From positions 3,479,669 to 3,543,668 of the forward strand of contig OZ005701.1 in assembly GCA_963930775.1 (NCBI GenBank): 64,000 nt of DNA, in the 5' to 3' direction. Position numbers and translations under genes: made by a program. Below are positions 35,798-48,600 of this stretch, piece after piece. Source of the stretch: Cliona cf. orientalis. Its lineage: Eukaryota > Porifera > Demospongiae > Clionaida > Clionaidae. How positions within the stretch are numbered: the stretch's first letter is position 1; the number at the start of each line of letters is the position of its first letter. A model generated the notes under the pieces. That model was not told where the DNA came from. It saw nothing but the letters and a program-made list of their open reading frames with translations, and did not search any database.

Positions 35798-37284
35798 TAT
35801 AGCAGTTAAACTTTGCTGATTACACTTTTGAGTTTTTGCCCTGGACATTAAAACTTTATGTAGAGTGTGCAAATTATCTGTAGTCAACATCAATTTTACG
35901 TTCTAGCTGCTATAATATTATCAGCCTGGAAGCATGATGCTAGCAAAGGCACCTATTAGTAAGCTACTCTTTAGCATGATGCATGCATGAACTGGAGGCT
36001 CTCTGTACAATTTCCCTTGCTGTTTGTACACCATGTACTCAAATCACCAATGCATCAGGATTTATTACAAAGGAAAGTGCCTTCAAGCAGCAGTAACTAC
36101 ATTACAGTTAAATGATTGCATTGAGCCACTACACACTACGTACCATTGACTCAACAATACAGGTTTACTCAATTGCAACCAGTCACTGTCCTCTTCCTTG
36201 AATAATCATACTATCACAGTCATATTATTGCAAAAAATAGGTACCAAAAACTGCAACTGCAGACAATGATCTCGGCCTGAATGGGCCTCATCAGTGCAGT
36301 GCAGCACTCTCTCAATAGAAGACCTAACCCATCAGTACAGTGCAGGCTTGGAGTCCTAAAGCGCTTGTGGGTTTTGTAAAAGCTCCCAAAACATATATAT
36401 ACATCTTTGTTCAGCTTAAATTACTAGGCTTCACTAACGCTCAGTAGAATATTACATTACTCAGTAAGCTGAAACCACTCACCAAATAATATTGGAGCTG
36501 TGCAATGTGCCATGCACAGCGTGACCACAAGGTATTAAGCAGCTGTTCAAAAGTTCTATAATATTATGGGGAAGTTTTAAACTTTCCAACCATAGCATAA
36601 TAATTATTGTGGTCATTTTTGCTACTCCCATTATTGTTTGGAGCATGGTCAATAACAATAATATGTATGTACCTGGAAAAGTTCAGTATGCTTAAGTCTT
36701 TGTGAATGAGGATTAGAGGCACAATGGATTGAGGTAAGTACAAGCAGTATTGGATAGGACTTCTACTTGCAGATCTAGATACATGCTCAGTCAATTCATA
36801 GGAAAGCCAACTAATTAATACAGCACTAGTTGTCATGATTATCACTCTGTCTGACCACAAAATATTGACTTACACCCCCAAAATACTGAAATGATGCATG
36901 TCATGAGTTTTTCTCAACTCATAAAATGCACAAAACACTGAAAGAATTTTCAGTACCAGTACTACTAATTTTTATGGAGTCAACCATAAAATAGTACTGA
37001 CAATATGTGGTTATTAGATTTTGGAATGTTGTGTTTGCCATATAATACTGGTGTGGTTCCCAATAATGTCATGCCATCACTGAACTTTTACTATACATGC
37101 ACAATGTCATGTAAAATTTGATAAAAAAATTTCAGTGCTTAGATATAGGTTCCTGATATTAGAATATAACAATGAATACATAGATTGTAACATGATACTG
37201 TGAGGAATGAGATAGTAAGTGCCGTGAGTATTATCTGCTTACATACCATAACTGAGTACCATGTTTAGTCCACTGTATTAGTGA
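35798..37284. other. Intergenic stretch between the SIAE array and MRPS21
   Basis: AT-rich sequence with no gene, long inverted repeat or recognisable relic. Both flanking genes end towards this space, so it should hold their 3' untranslated regions. Confidence 0.6.
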
Positions 37285-38755
37285 TCAAATTGGCGGTAAA
37301 GGGTCATTTTGCTTCATAACAAACTCTACCTTCCTCTTCATCTCTCTGTCATAAAGTCGTCTGCACTTCTCATATGCCAGTCTCTCCCGTCTCTTTGTTG
37401 GCTTCTCATAAAACCGTTTCTCTGCCACCTACATGTAGAGATAGACCTCTCTGGTATAGATACTAGTAAAGCACATGTGCTTAAGAGAAAACATGTTCAC
37501 TTTTTGAAAAAATGGAAGCCACACTCACAGCGGAGAATGAAGCTCAGTCAACACTGACCTCAAGCTTGGACATACATGTATCTTTTGCCGGAGTAGTCAT
37601 GGAAAATGGTGCTACGATCACTTGTTCAGATGCCGTAACATCAGCTAACGCCCAATCGGCTCAACTACTTGTAGATGTAGCAGCATGCAGGTGCCTGTTG
37701 ACGATCATTACCTACCCACTAAAGCAACACGTGCACATCCATGCGACTTTGTCAATCAGAAACTTATTATTAGCAGTCTTGTAGCTTTGCTTGCAAGGGC
37801 TTCCAAGAGGAGACACTTACAATAGAATCGCCTCCCACTGGAAAACACCTATGGATAATACCAAGGGCTTATAGACCCTTGAATACTGACTCCAGAGTGT
37901 CGCTCTTTTGCGCTCACCAGGCCACCTTATGCAAATGTAACTTCAATCTAATTCTACCCTGCCATCGTTTTGAAGCAGCTCACTTTAGCCACAGCTTGGA
38001 CCACAGCCAGCCGTGACAGTATATAGGCTGTCCATTATAACATCCCCAAGTCCAGTTTACCAAGAAAAGAAAACTTAATTAAGTTATCTTGGATCAAGTG
38101 GCTTCTGGTTACCTCCCACTCGTACACACACACACACACACACATATAATACAACAGATGGACAAATAATATAAGCTTAGTATAATAATGCCCTACTCTG
38201 GTCTGGCGGGCCAGCCCCACCACCACTCCCCCCCCCCCCCCCCCAACCTGCCAGACAAACTCGTCTCAAGCAGACAATGAATTAATGAATCAAACTTGGC
38301 AAAAACTGGCTTCAGTATGCTTCAAATCTGGCAGTGGACACGGTCCACGAATTTCACAATAGTGCCCTTTTGTTGGCCACCATACTATCGACAGTGCCTA
38401 CTAGGCCATGTGCTTTCTGCTCATGCATGCCAGAATATTATGCAGGTAAAGGTCGTCAACAAGTTCACGCGTGCTGCTAGGTGCTGCAGCTCTCATCTCC
38501 GCAGATGTGGCACACGGAATATAGTGCAGTGGGTGACAACGACGTACTGAGCACTTTACCCCTTATTTGTCACCATATCCCCCATGCCTACAACGGACTG
38601 TGGCAAACCATGCACATGATCAGATCTGCATAATGGATGCTGGCATGTACCTTCTTATGTAGTCCAGTGTTGAACATAATTCTGTTTAGTGACTGATAGG
38701 CCAGTAGAACTGATCGCCTTCCAACCAGAATCTTTCTTCCAGTCTGTGAAGCCAT
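37285..38755 (-). CDS. MRPS21: Mitochondrial small-subunit ribosomal protein bS21m, two exons
   Basis: Two coding exons on the minus strand, 38651-38755 and 37285-37428, join in phase 0 to give 82 residues (human MRPS21 is 87). Exon 1 encodes a start followed by AYQSLNRIM, matching the family's AYRTLNRIL block. Exon 2 encodes RFYEKPTKRRERLAYEKCRR and REMKRKVEF, matching the conserved YEKPxxRRxRxxYExCRR core. The protein is a small, basic component of the mitoribosome 28S subunit. The 1.2-kb intron holds repeats, a C run at about 38228 and a CA repeat. On the minus strand the word GGTAAAGGTCGTCA sits about 43 bp upstream of the ATG. The gene is convergent with the SIAE array and points the same way as SART1. 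Confidence 0.88.
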
Positions 38756-39672
38756 GCCACCACAGTGGTTGGTAGAGATCGTCAAAACTAGGCATAGTGA
38801 CGACCTTTACCCTTTACGCGCTCAAAACATTCAACATCGATCCAGAAGTACACTGTACAATTTTATTGTTTGTGTGATCACGTTATTATACATGTAGTAA
38901 CAGAGATGAAAGAATAGTTAATTTGAGAACAGTTAAGAATGTCAGATACATGATCGATCATGGAATATTCATTTTCCTTTTGCAAGATTTGGCCTATATA
39001 CAAGAGAGAATAGTATAATAATGAACAACTGTCACAAATCTCATAACAGAGCTAGTCTACTATGAATGCACTTTATATGAACTCATGCAGCTGGCTTGCT
39101 CATCAGAAAGTGGGGATCAGATACCGTATACCTGGAAAATTTGGCAGATTGGCCTCAACCAGCAACAATAAAAATATTGGTGGATTTTAATTTGGCGGAC
39201 AGCCGAGTTCGATCAAGCTCAAGACACGCCCTGAACTTGGTGCCTGCAAGTGCTCCTAGTATTATTAATCAATGGGAGTGTGAGCAGTACATACTGATTC
39301 CATCAATTGAGCAACATGGAGTCGAAATTAGCAGCTGCAAACAAGGCATCCTTTTTCAAAAATATTTGGACTAGCTACAATCATCGATACAGGAATAAGC
39401 CTTGAAAGATCGCTTGTCAGTAGCATTGTGATTTGAGTAAGCAGCAAAAGAGCCCCAACTTTCTTTGCACTGCATGAGTGCCTTCAATACAGGATGATGC
39501 AATATTTGGCAGTTGGCTGGTCAATCCACCAAACCACTAAACTCTCTGGCTATACAGTACTAACACAATGGAAACTACCAATGAAAATCTAGCACTATTA
39601 ATGATTACTGTTATCATTAGTACAGTAGAAACGGAAAATAGCTACTAGTTCCATAAATATGTACATATATAC
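38756..39672. other. Intergenic stretch between SART1 3' end and MRPS21 5' end
   Basis: Contains the TGACGACCTTTACC word at 38798 next to the MRPS21 start, a TACCGTATACC site with ATTTGGCGG-type repeat phrases at 39120-39200, and otherwise AT-rich sequence. The 92-codon open frame at 39096-39374 has no family motif and overlaps the repeat. Confidence 0.6.
38798..38811 (-). promoter_or_regulatory. Copy of the recurrent word TGACGACCTTTACC upstream of MRPS21
   Basis: On the minus strand it reads GGTAAAGGTCGTCA, ending about 43 bp before the MRPS21 ATG. The same 14-mer occurs exactly at 3067, 4362, 38445, 48543, 49827 and 60400, with near matches at 7963, 53102 and 59272. A promoter role is only inferred from position. 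Confidence 0.35.
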
Positions 39673-42600
39673 TTACGCTAGCATTGATTGAGATCCACCA
39701 CTGAGAAGGAGGTACGGAGTCTGGGCAGCTTTCTGCTTGTTCTGTAGTACTGAGAGCATATTTAGCGGCGTGTCCACAGAACTGGATTTATTCAGTAGCT
39801 ACAGGTAGGAAGGGAGAGGAGAGGGAGGGAGGGAGAGGGGAGTGTCAGAGAGAGGAGAGAGAGAAAAAGAGAACGGGAGAGGGGGGAAGGAAATCTAGAG
39901 TGAAGTGAAAGTAGCACACTTGAGCTACCACAACTATTAATGCACATGTACCTGTTGTTCCATCAGCTTCTTCATTCTCTTCTCGGTCTTCTTTTTCCCA
40001 GATCCTCTCCCATGGAATTTGTGAGACATGAACCGGAATGCCTGTAAGAAGTGGCATCTATGATAACCACTACATCTAATAATAATTATTATTATTATAA
40101 TATTATGGCATAGCTAAGTACACAGCAATAACAGCTGATGGCATATTATATTCTAGAAAAATTAGGTACTTGTATAACAAGTATGTTTGATGTCACAATC
40201 ATGGGATAACAGCATGCTATTGTATAATAGAGTGCCAGTTAGTACAGTGCACATGCGCAGATGAAGACCACACCCCTCACTGCAGGCCAAGAGTAGCTGC
40301 TCAAACTCACCGTGTAATAGCGACGTTCTCACTCCATTCGAACGTCGAATCTACCATCAGACCATGATAAGGAGCAGACATCACCTCTCGCTTCGCTTGA
40401 GGCTTGGTGGCCTACCGAGCAGGCCTATCGGAACATACGGCGCTTGCGCCGCTCGCTCGAGCTCGAGAATGCATCTCTATGGCCCCTAGGCTCTGGCAAC
40501 CTCGTTTGTGCACACAGCACAACAATTCTGACCAATCGTGAGTCGTCTGAACCTGTAGGAGAGCGCATCTTTTATGCCCCCCAGGTTAGGACATGGACTA
40601 TATAAGAAAATTGATCGTCTGAAAAATATTTTTCATTGTATATAGTATAATAACACCATCATCCAACAAGAAAACTCCAAATAAACACCCTTGGACAAGC
40701 AGTTTCTACACTTTCACAGACCTGTGCATGCATAAAACTGGCAAGCTAACACTGCCATGACATAAACACCTGCAGTAGCTACTCTTAGATATACAGAATG
40801 TTCTTGTAGTCCTGTCTGTGGGGGAGCCTGATAATAATAATATGCTTCAGGCGTGGGCCTAAGAGAATAGGCTAATTTAAACATTCAATCAGCTTAGAAC
40901 AGCACTGCATATTTACCTAATGCTCATACTACGTAGCTACAGATTTCATAGGCAGCCAGAGGAGGGAGAGGGGTCACATGACTAACATTTTTATTGAATG
41001 GGGAGGGGGCAGAGGAGGTTGGTCACAGAATCTAATTCGAGTGCATTTGCCATAGGCTGCAATGTACGCCCACGCAACCCAGTCAACCAACTGAGTCAGC
41101 AAAAATAATATATTGCACGTTACGTGCGATAATAAAATGCACATTCCACAAAAATCGTGATCAATCTCCTCTAGGGAGGGGGGATTAGATACAAGGGAGA
41201 ACAATAATGGACACTATAATTATATCAATTCCTGTTCAGCAGATAGCAGGAAACTTTGAGGGAGACGAATTTCAGTTTGCAAGGTACCCGCACAAGTTTT
41301 TTCCACAAAATGCTCACTTCTATTGATCAAAAATTTCTCTACTGAAAGTTTCCCGCTATACTGTATGCATTAGCCACTGAACCAATAACCCCCAGGCTGG
41401 ACACACAAGACGTAGAAGAGTTATAAATCAACTAATGCATAATCCATGGGGTCTAGCAATAAGTTTAACCATTATTGTTGGCCAGAAACAAGAGCACAAT
41501 AGAGAGGAATGCAAGGATAGAGTCCGAGTTTGCAGTGTCCTCCCCCAGCTTTATGTTGCAATGAGCGTCAGTGTGAATATGCAACGCAATCCCTTGCGCC
41601 ATAATGTGAATGGGGCCTTAGTCTCATAAATGTGGAGAACCACTGGTCAAGCTAAATGGGTCTGGGAATGCACTCTGTACCTCCTTTGTTGTGAGGAGAC
41701 GTCCTTTCTCATCAACATACTCCAACTTAATGTCCGGAGTGTAACCCTTCTTTTCAGGGAAAGACTGGTCCCTCTCATAGCGAGATAGCTCCCTGCATTC
41801 AACAAAATTAGTGAAATTTATGAAATAACACAATCATGACATGGTATATTAATCAAAGCAATGCATGTACCTATCACCATAGATATTATAGACTTACGTA
41901 CACGGGATTGGAAACTGCTCACGTGAGCAATATAAACGCGCGGGCAATCCGTGTCCCATTATCATGCCCAAGTAGTATTGCATGCGCATACATGTATGCA
42001 GCTGCACTTTACCAGGCGAATTGCAGATAAGCACTCAAGTACGTACCCACTTAGCGGTTTGCTACAGCGTGGCTAGCGGTGGTTTTGTGGTCAACACACT
42101 TTTAGGATGTCCAGGGAAGCTCATGGTAAGTGTGTTGACATAGTGTTATCAATACTATACTAGACAGTTAAGATTTATTACTCACTCATAGGTGTCCTTA
42201 TCAAAGCATTTCAGTCAGTTCTGAAGGATGAGGAATTTGACCTACCCACACCACCAGCTGTTACAGCAAGAAAGGGTGCAGAGTGTGTGCTGACTTGGTG
42301 CACTAAAAATGAAGATAGTGTGGAAGCATTTGCTGGGCAACTAGTGGCTACTTTGGAGGGGTGCTTCACAGAGTGTAAAAAGATTTCTACCCAAAAAGAG
42401 AAACTTTGGGAGCGCTATTACACACTGAGAGCCACTAAAGAGTTTGCCGATAACTGGGCCTCCTTTTTGAAAAGTAGTGGTGCAGCACCTTCACGGACCC
42501 TATACCAGCACATAACCGACGTCGTATTTAACCACCTTATCAAAGAACATTATACCACAATATCAGAGCCTACCCCAGACCCATGTACATCAACACTAGA

Positions 42601-45600
42601 GTATAACGAAAAAAATGCACTTCGCTACATATCAGGCTACATTAGTCGACAAGTTTAAAGGATTCAAAACATATTTTAAAAGATGAATTATGTTTATGTT
42701 TGAGTGAAATGAACGATGTGGATCCGGACGAAATGGAAGACGAGTCGAGTGAATGGATAAGTGTAATTGATAGAGGAGGCCTGAAACATGTAACAAATAC
42801 GACGTACAGTATGTTTGCTAGTATGGAAATTGAATTACGGAAGCACATTCAAAGTACCACTGGACTCAGCGAACTCAACATTCTTGGGGCGAAGAAGCAA
42901 ATCATGGAGAGTGATGACGTGATTTTTTATTGGTCGATGGTATCATCCAACTGGGAAGAGGAGGTGGCTTCAATACTGCTGGAGATGGTCATCAGTAGCT
43001 ATGTTACAATCAGGGGCCACTCCACTGCCTCAGCTTGGCTTGAGAAGTTCAAGAGGGAGTCCAAAAAATCAGTTCAGAAATCGAAAGGAGTGCGTAAACA
43101 ACTCATTTCCAAATCCACACCGTCCTGCAAAGAGTCTACATCAGGGAATACTACCGAAGACTAACTAGATTATTTCACTGTCTTTTTTATGTTTGTATTG
43201 TATTCCATATAATGCTCACTTCAGTGGTGGTCTTTTATTAGAAACCGAGCACATGAAAATAAAAATAATGGTGAGTGCACACTACTACTTCTTGCGTTGT
43301 CGCTTATATAATGGAATTAAACTATTATTATTCTCCTTGAGCCCATCATTGGACTTGCGGCAGTTTCCCCGAACTGGAGCTCTGCAGAATGAATCAATCA
43401 CTCGTAGTGCTTGTGTATTTTGGCAGAACTCGAGAACGTTAGGGTTGTCGCTGGTTCCTCCCCTCTGCCGCTGGCACCCGAAGAATTGTTCCAGTGGGTC
43501 CTGGCAGAGGTTGTTGCTCAAAAATGCCAACTTCTTATCGCTTACTTGAGGTAGGGAGAACAGGAATTCAAGCAATCCAGTGAATGATAGAGCTGCAAAT
43601 AAATTATTATTGTGAGTAATGTGAGTTTCATTACAATGTAAATACTATGTACTTACCAGTCATTCGTAGCCCCAAGAGTGTTTGATCACTAAGAAGCATT
43701 CGCTTCCTTTGAGATTCTGTAAATCCCTCACGTTCTCTCACACTCTTTTCCCAGTCTTGGAGATAAGGGAGAAACTCCGTCTTTAGCCACTACATGCACA
43801 TGATTTTACAATATCACTGACTCACATCATATATTTACTTACCGCCAATCTAAAATCATCTGCCGATCTATAGGGATTCTGAAATGGCTTTCTCTTCCTT
43901 TTGCCACTTGTGAAGTTAGAGACATTCAGAGCATCAAAAAATTTGTCAATCATAGCTACAAATTTTGCCGTCTCACTGACTCTGTCACCTCCAACCAGTT
44001 TGAGTGCTTTGCTCACTGATTCGCTTAAAACCTGTAATTATGTTCATGTTAGGTATACACGTGTATGTATATACGTATGTGAAAAATATTACTTGTGCAG
44101 CAAGGTCAACTCTCATCTTAGAGAAGGAGGTGAGCTGGATATGCTCATACTTGAGCTTTGGCAACAGAGCGAGACCAGATGACCTTCCTGAATCTCCTTC
44201 ATAAAGATCAATCAAATGTTGCCAAGTGATTTCTTGTCCGTTGCACTAATATGATTATCAAAATTTAAATGTACATGTTTAGTTGATTTGGATCTTTCTT
44301 TACTCACCCATAGGAATCGACACTTAGATGCCCAGCAGTTTCTGGTCGTCTTCAGTAGATGAGGAGGGTCAGAAAAAAAGAATAGGTCTCGTTCACTATC
44401 ATTGGCGTGGATGTTATTGACTTTGTAAGTCAGTGCTGACTTGCTGCTATGCAATTTAATCATTCGCCTGTTGTTAGACGCTCCATCCATGGTTGCTCCT
44501 AGTGCCTATTTTTTTTTACATTATAATATTATTAGCTTGCATTCTGTTACATGTATCTTGGTTAGTATAATTATGTACCTTGAGACCTATTCTCTCCACC
44601 CTCTTAACCACCTCCCAAAAGAGTTGAAACAGGGAGTCGCCTGTCAACTTTGTGCTTGAAAATTGCACATATGGGAATTGGAGGTTTGTGAATAGCCCTT
44701 TAACCATGAACGTCAACATCGACTTTGCAGGTGCTGGACTACTGCTGTCAATGGACCGCTCAAAACCAAGGAGATGATTGTTGACCTCTCCAAGGTCAGT
44801 GTACCCAATCAGTGCGCCTGTATGCTTATCATACACAAGATCTTCCCTGTATAGAAATTAGAGGTTACTAGAAGAAATACAATGTTTATGTAGAATAACA
44901 TACCGTATGTACATCTCGTCTACTAGAATGACAACATACTTCTGCCATTCTTCACAAGTAAGAATTCTAGAGGCGAGAAGCAGCTGCTGATCCACTGCAT
45001 TGGAGAAGCCAGTCTTGGCTTTGCAGGAATGGGTGTAGTCCCTCAAGGTGCGTTGAGACGGTAGGGCTATCCCTCCCCCCCGAAGGGTGTCGTATGCCTT
45101 GGAGGATTGGTGTCTCAAATACAAGCACCATCTGTGGTACGGATAGTTGAAGTTATCTATAAATATTCTGTGGGGTACCAGTATTAAGCCTGACCTTATC
45201 ATAAGAGGATGCCACCTCATTCCATTTGGATGTTTAGTTAGCGCCTCTTTCTGATGATCCCAGAAAATGCGCATGAAAGACCCGTCTGGGTGTTTGTCCC
45301 TGATACCTTCAATGTTTCATCCATAATTGATTGGGAGGGGCGGATTTGATTTAAATAATATGACAGCGGTTAATAATGTACAATGTAAGATCAAGTGGGG
45401 AAGAGGCCCACTTCACCATGCTCAAAATGAAATACTGACCTTTGTCCTCCTGTTTCATTATCTCCTTCAGGTCACCGTTCATGTCTTCATCCAAGCACAC
45501 CCCACTTATTGCTGTTAGCTCTTCCAGTTTCTTCAACAATCGGTCCATCTTTTTCTGCGACACTCGGTTTTTGTGCTGGAGCTCTTTGATTCTAGCAACC

Positions 45601-48600
45601 TTCTGAGGTGAGCTGAGGTATCTGTGATTGGTGTGGCTATGTGCTGGTGTTTCCGTGTCAGCCTTCCGATTTGCTGCCTTAGCCAGAGTTCTCCGATAGA
45701 TTGTACACCTTTCACACTGATTACTATGGGAAGATTGCGGTAGCAGTAGGGAACAATCCACATGCCGGATTACTGGCCTTGGAAGTGCTCTGCTGTCCAA
45801 ACGAGCAATGACCTTTGTTCCTAATAATAATTAGTTTTATTAAACTAATTAAAGTGATAGTTTCATGGGTGGTGTTATTATGGTTAATATTGTATTTACC
45901 CGATTGATCGTACAGATTCCCCTGGTGGTGGAGAAGACAGGAGTACTGCTCATCAGGATTTCCTATGCAAAGTTTACTCCTATCTACAGTGGCGAGCAAA
46001 TCAATCACTTCCTGGAGGCATTTGAAAGCTATAGGGGCTGTTGGGATCTTTGCTGGTGTGATGATGGTAGAACCCATGGTGAGTGTCCAGGTAAGGTCAG
46101 TGTGTATGACGAGTGAGTTTGTGAAGGCTGCACCATCAGCACCATATTGCACTTTGTACACTGTTGTATATGCCGTGTCAATATCATCTGCCACTGACCA
46201 ACCCCTGGGAAGTAGTGTAGTGTTCACTCTCAGCCTGTCACCTAAGTGTTTCCCATTGGAAACTGGTGCATTTGCATACACTGATATTGGCAGGGACATG
46301 TGCAGTGGTAGCACCTTCAACGTGGCCAACGGTATAGAAAATTTAAGTGCTCTCTCATAATTTTTCCTTAGGTCAAATTTGAGCTTCCTCCCCATTGGTG
46401 CAATTATTGATGTTTCTAAAATGATAGTAGCATCCAATGAATAGCTTGTGTGTCAGTACTAACCCTCTATCCCGGTGGTCACACTACCAATGTATGTATA
46501 TATGTTATTCTAATCTGACCCCACTTAGTTTCTAGGAAGTTCCAGGTCCGACAAGTATGGCATCCCAGAGGTGAGTTTTTTGTCTTTCTACCTCAAAAAC
46601 TCTGTATGTATAAACATGCTTTTCACATTTACCATTTCCCCCGGTATCCCAGGTGGTGGTCTAACTGTTGCAAGAGTCAAGAAGCTGAAATATTACTTTA
46701 CTACCCAGCTACAAGTCCACAAAGTCTCTCAACTAGCTACTTGAAAGTTTATCTGTTATGAAACACAATTTTGCTCAGTAATGCTGCTACTGCATGCATG
46801 CACAGAGCTGCAGATAGTTAGAGTAATTATGTGTGGTAGCTATTAGTATGTATTCATACCTATTGCAACTTCCTCTTTGGAGATATGATAGAATTCCTGT
46901 GGTTGATGGCGGTCAGAGGTCGCGTTCGTTGGTGCGTGACAAGCGCTTTCCGTGCTACACGGATTGCCCCAGCGCGTTACTACGCGACCATATTGCTCAC
47001 GTGAGCAGTTTCCAATCCCGTGTACGTAAGTCTATAATATCTATGCTATCACCTACATCCCTCTCCTACTACACACTATCAAAAGTGCACAATGTCATGG
47101 AGTGGTCCATATTTACTTGTACCATGGTTGTAACATTCTGACCAATCAGATTGATTTATAGGAGGTGTCTAAATAAAATAGACACCTCCTAGGAGGTGTC
47201 TATCTAGATAGACACCTACCTCTGAGGCTATGAAATTTTACATGATCATGCCTGCTAGGGTAGTTACAGCATCTTTTGTTAATAGTGAAAGAGATGAAGT
47301 ACAGAGCTCTGGTGCAATGCAGAGTACTGTATGCAGATGATTAGTGGGCAGGTCTTACTGCGTTAATTGAATGGGTGGAGCGAATGATTGCCAAGTCAGC
47401 AGAAGTAAAAACTGAGCTGCACTCTGACTACCTCGAGTTGAAATCAAGACAGCGATGACATGGCCGGCCTTTTGTACGCAGCGACAGTAGTATTATGGTT
47501 CTGAATGTCAAGGAAGAAGCTCGAGTTGGACAGAAAACGGCGTCAGCTCACTATGCATCGATGTCCAGCGTCGACTCGATCGACGACGATGGTTTGAACT
47601 GTTGCTAGGTACGCGCTCGAGCCTTTTATGGCCGGCGCTGTAGTTGCTAGGCTGTAGATACGTTGTCAGGACCACGTAGCCCATGGTACAAGTCGGTTAC
47701 ATCACTCGGTTCGGTCTCTACGCGATTTACACAGCCTCGGGCCTCCGGCCCTCGGTGTGTAAATCCCGTAGAGACCTCCACCTCGTGATGTAACCTATAC
47801 ATACCGTTCTCTTTCTTGCTTCCTTTGACGTTCATAGTCCCTGAATGTGTAAAATACATGTACAATATGAACTACTAAGTACAATCCCCAATACTGTGGT
47901 ACATTACAACAATATATTGTCCACAAATTTAATACCAGGATGAATGTCAAATTTGGACCACATGCCTCTGTATCAAATCGTGTTAGGATGTACTCACAAA
48001 TCTCTCTTGGCATCAGTGGCTGTTCTCACGGACTCCCCAGCCTCTCTCTTTGGCTTCTCGTTGGAGATGAATCCCTTCTTGGAGGCCAGCTGGAGGGCTG
48101 CAGCTATCCCACCAGTCACAAGTGGCTCCGCCTCTTGGTAAAGATCCTCCTCCTGTAGGATAGCATAGGTACAGTCAAGATATATACTCTTGGTACAGTA
48201 CATAATTTTAACAGTGTCATTCAACATAAGCACAACAAATCATACATGTAGATCACAACATAGTCCCAGACCTTGTCCTCATTGCGATAAAATCAGTATA
48301 TTAACATAATATACTAGAGCTCTACACAGCACATACCCCACGCACACATTGCGCAATCTATAGATATGCTTTTGTTGCTGCTTGCCCTTGGTTGTAATAT
48401 AGGGCTCTTGGTGATATCAGCCAAAACACCACTAACTCTCTCTGCACTAGATCTAGACTAGGTATCTTACATTCCGATTCGATGGGGCTTTGCATTCCAG
48501 TCTGCAAATAGCTACCAGCCAAACGTGTGCCACTAGCATTATTGACGACCTTTACCAGTCCATAATATTCAATGTTATGTGCATGAGCAGAAAGCACAAG

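Larger units (their letters stand above)
41878..47045 (-). mobile_element. P-element-like DNA transposon with perfect 56-bp TIRs
   Basis: The left terminus 41878-41933 and the right terminus 46990-47045 are exact reverse complements over 56 bp. Both start CATAGATATTATAGACTTAC and contain the palindrome TGCTCACGTGAGCA. The 7-bp direct repeat CTATCAC flanks the element at 41871-41877 and 47046-47052, as expected for a target-site duplication (P elements normally make 8 bp). Inside are two convergent genes: a broken accessory ORF on + (42107-43164) and a spliced transposase on - (43285-46437). The whole 5,168-bp element sits in the SART1 intron between 41793 and 47804. The transposase lies on the same strand as SART1. 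Identical TIRs and a clear duplication indicate a recent insertion. Confidence 0.93.

Noticed and set aside
45132-45194. Reading straight through this stretch as coding in the transposase
   Set aside because: It is open, but it splits the MRWHPL..WCLYLRH block; removing it as a 63-bp GT-AG intron restores the family pattern and phase.
44516-46360. Plus-strand frames inside the transposase region
   Set aside because: The minus-strand exons carry all the P-transposase motifs and consistent splice phases.
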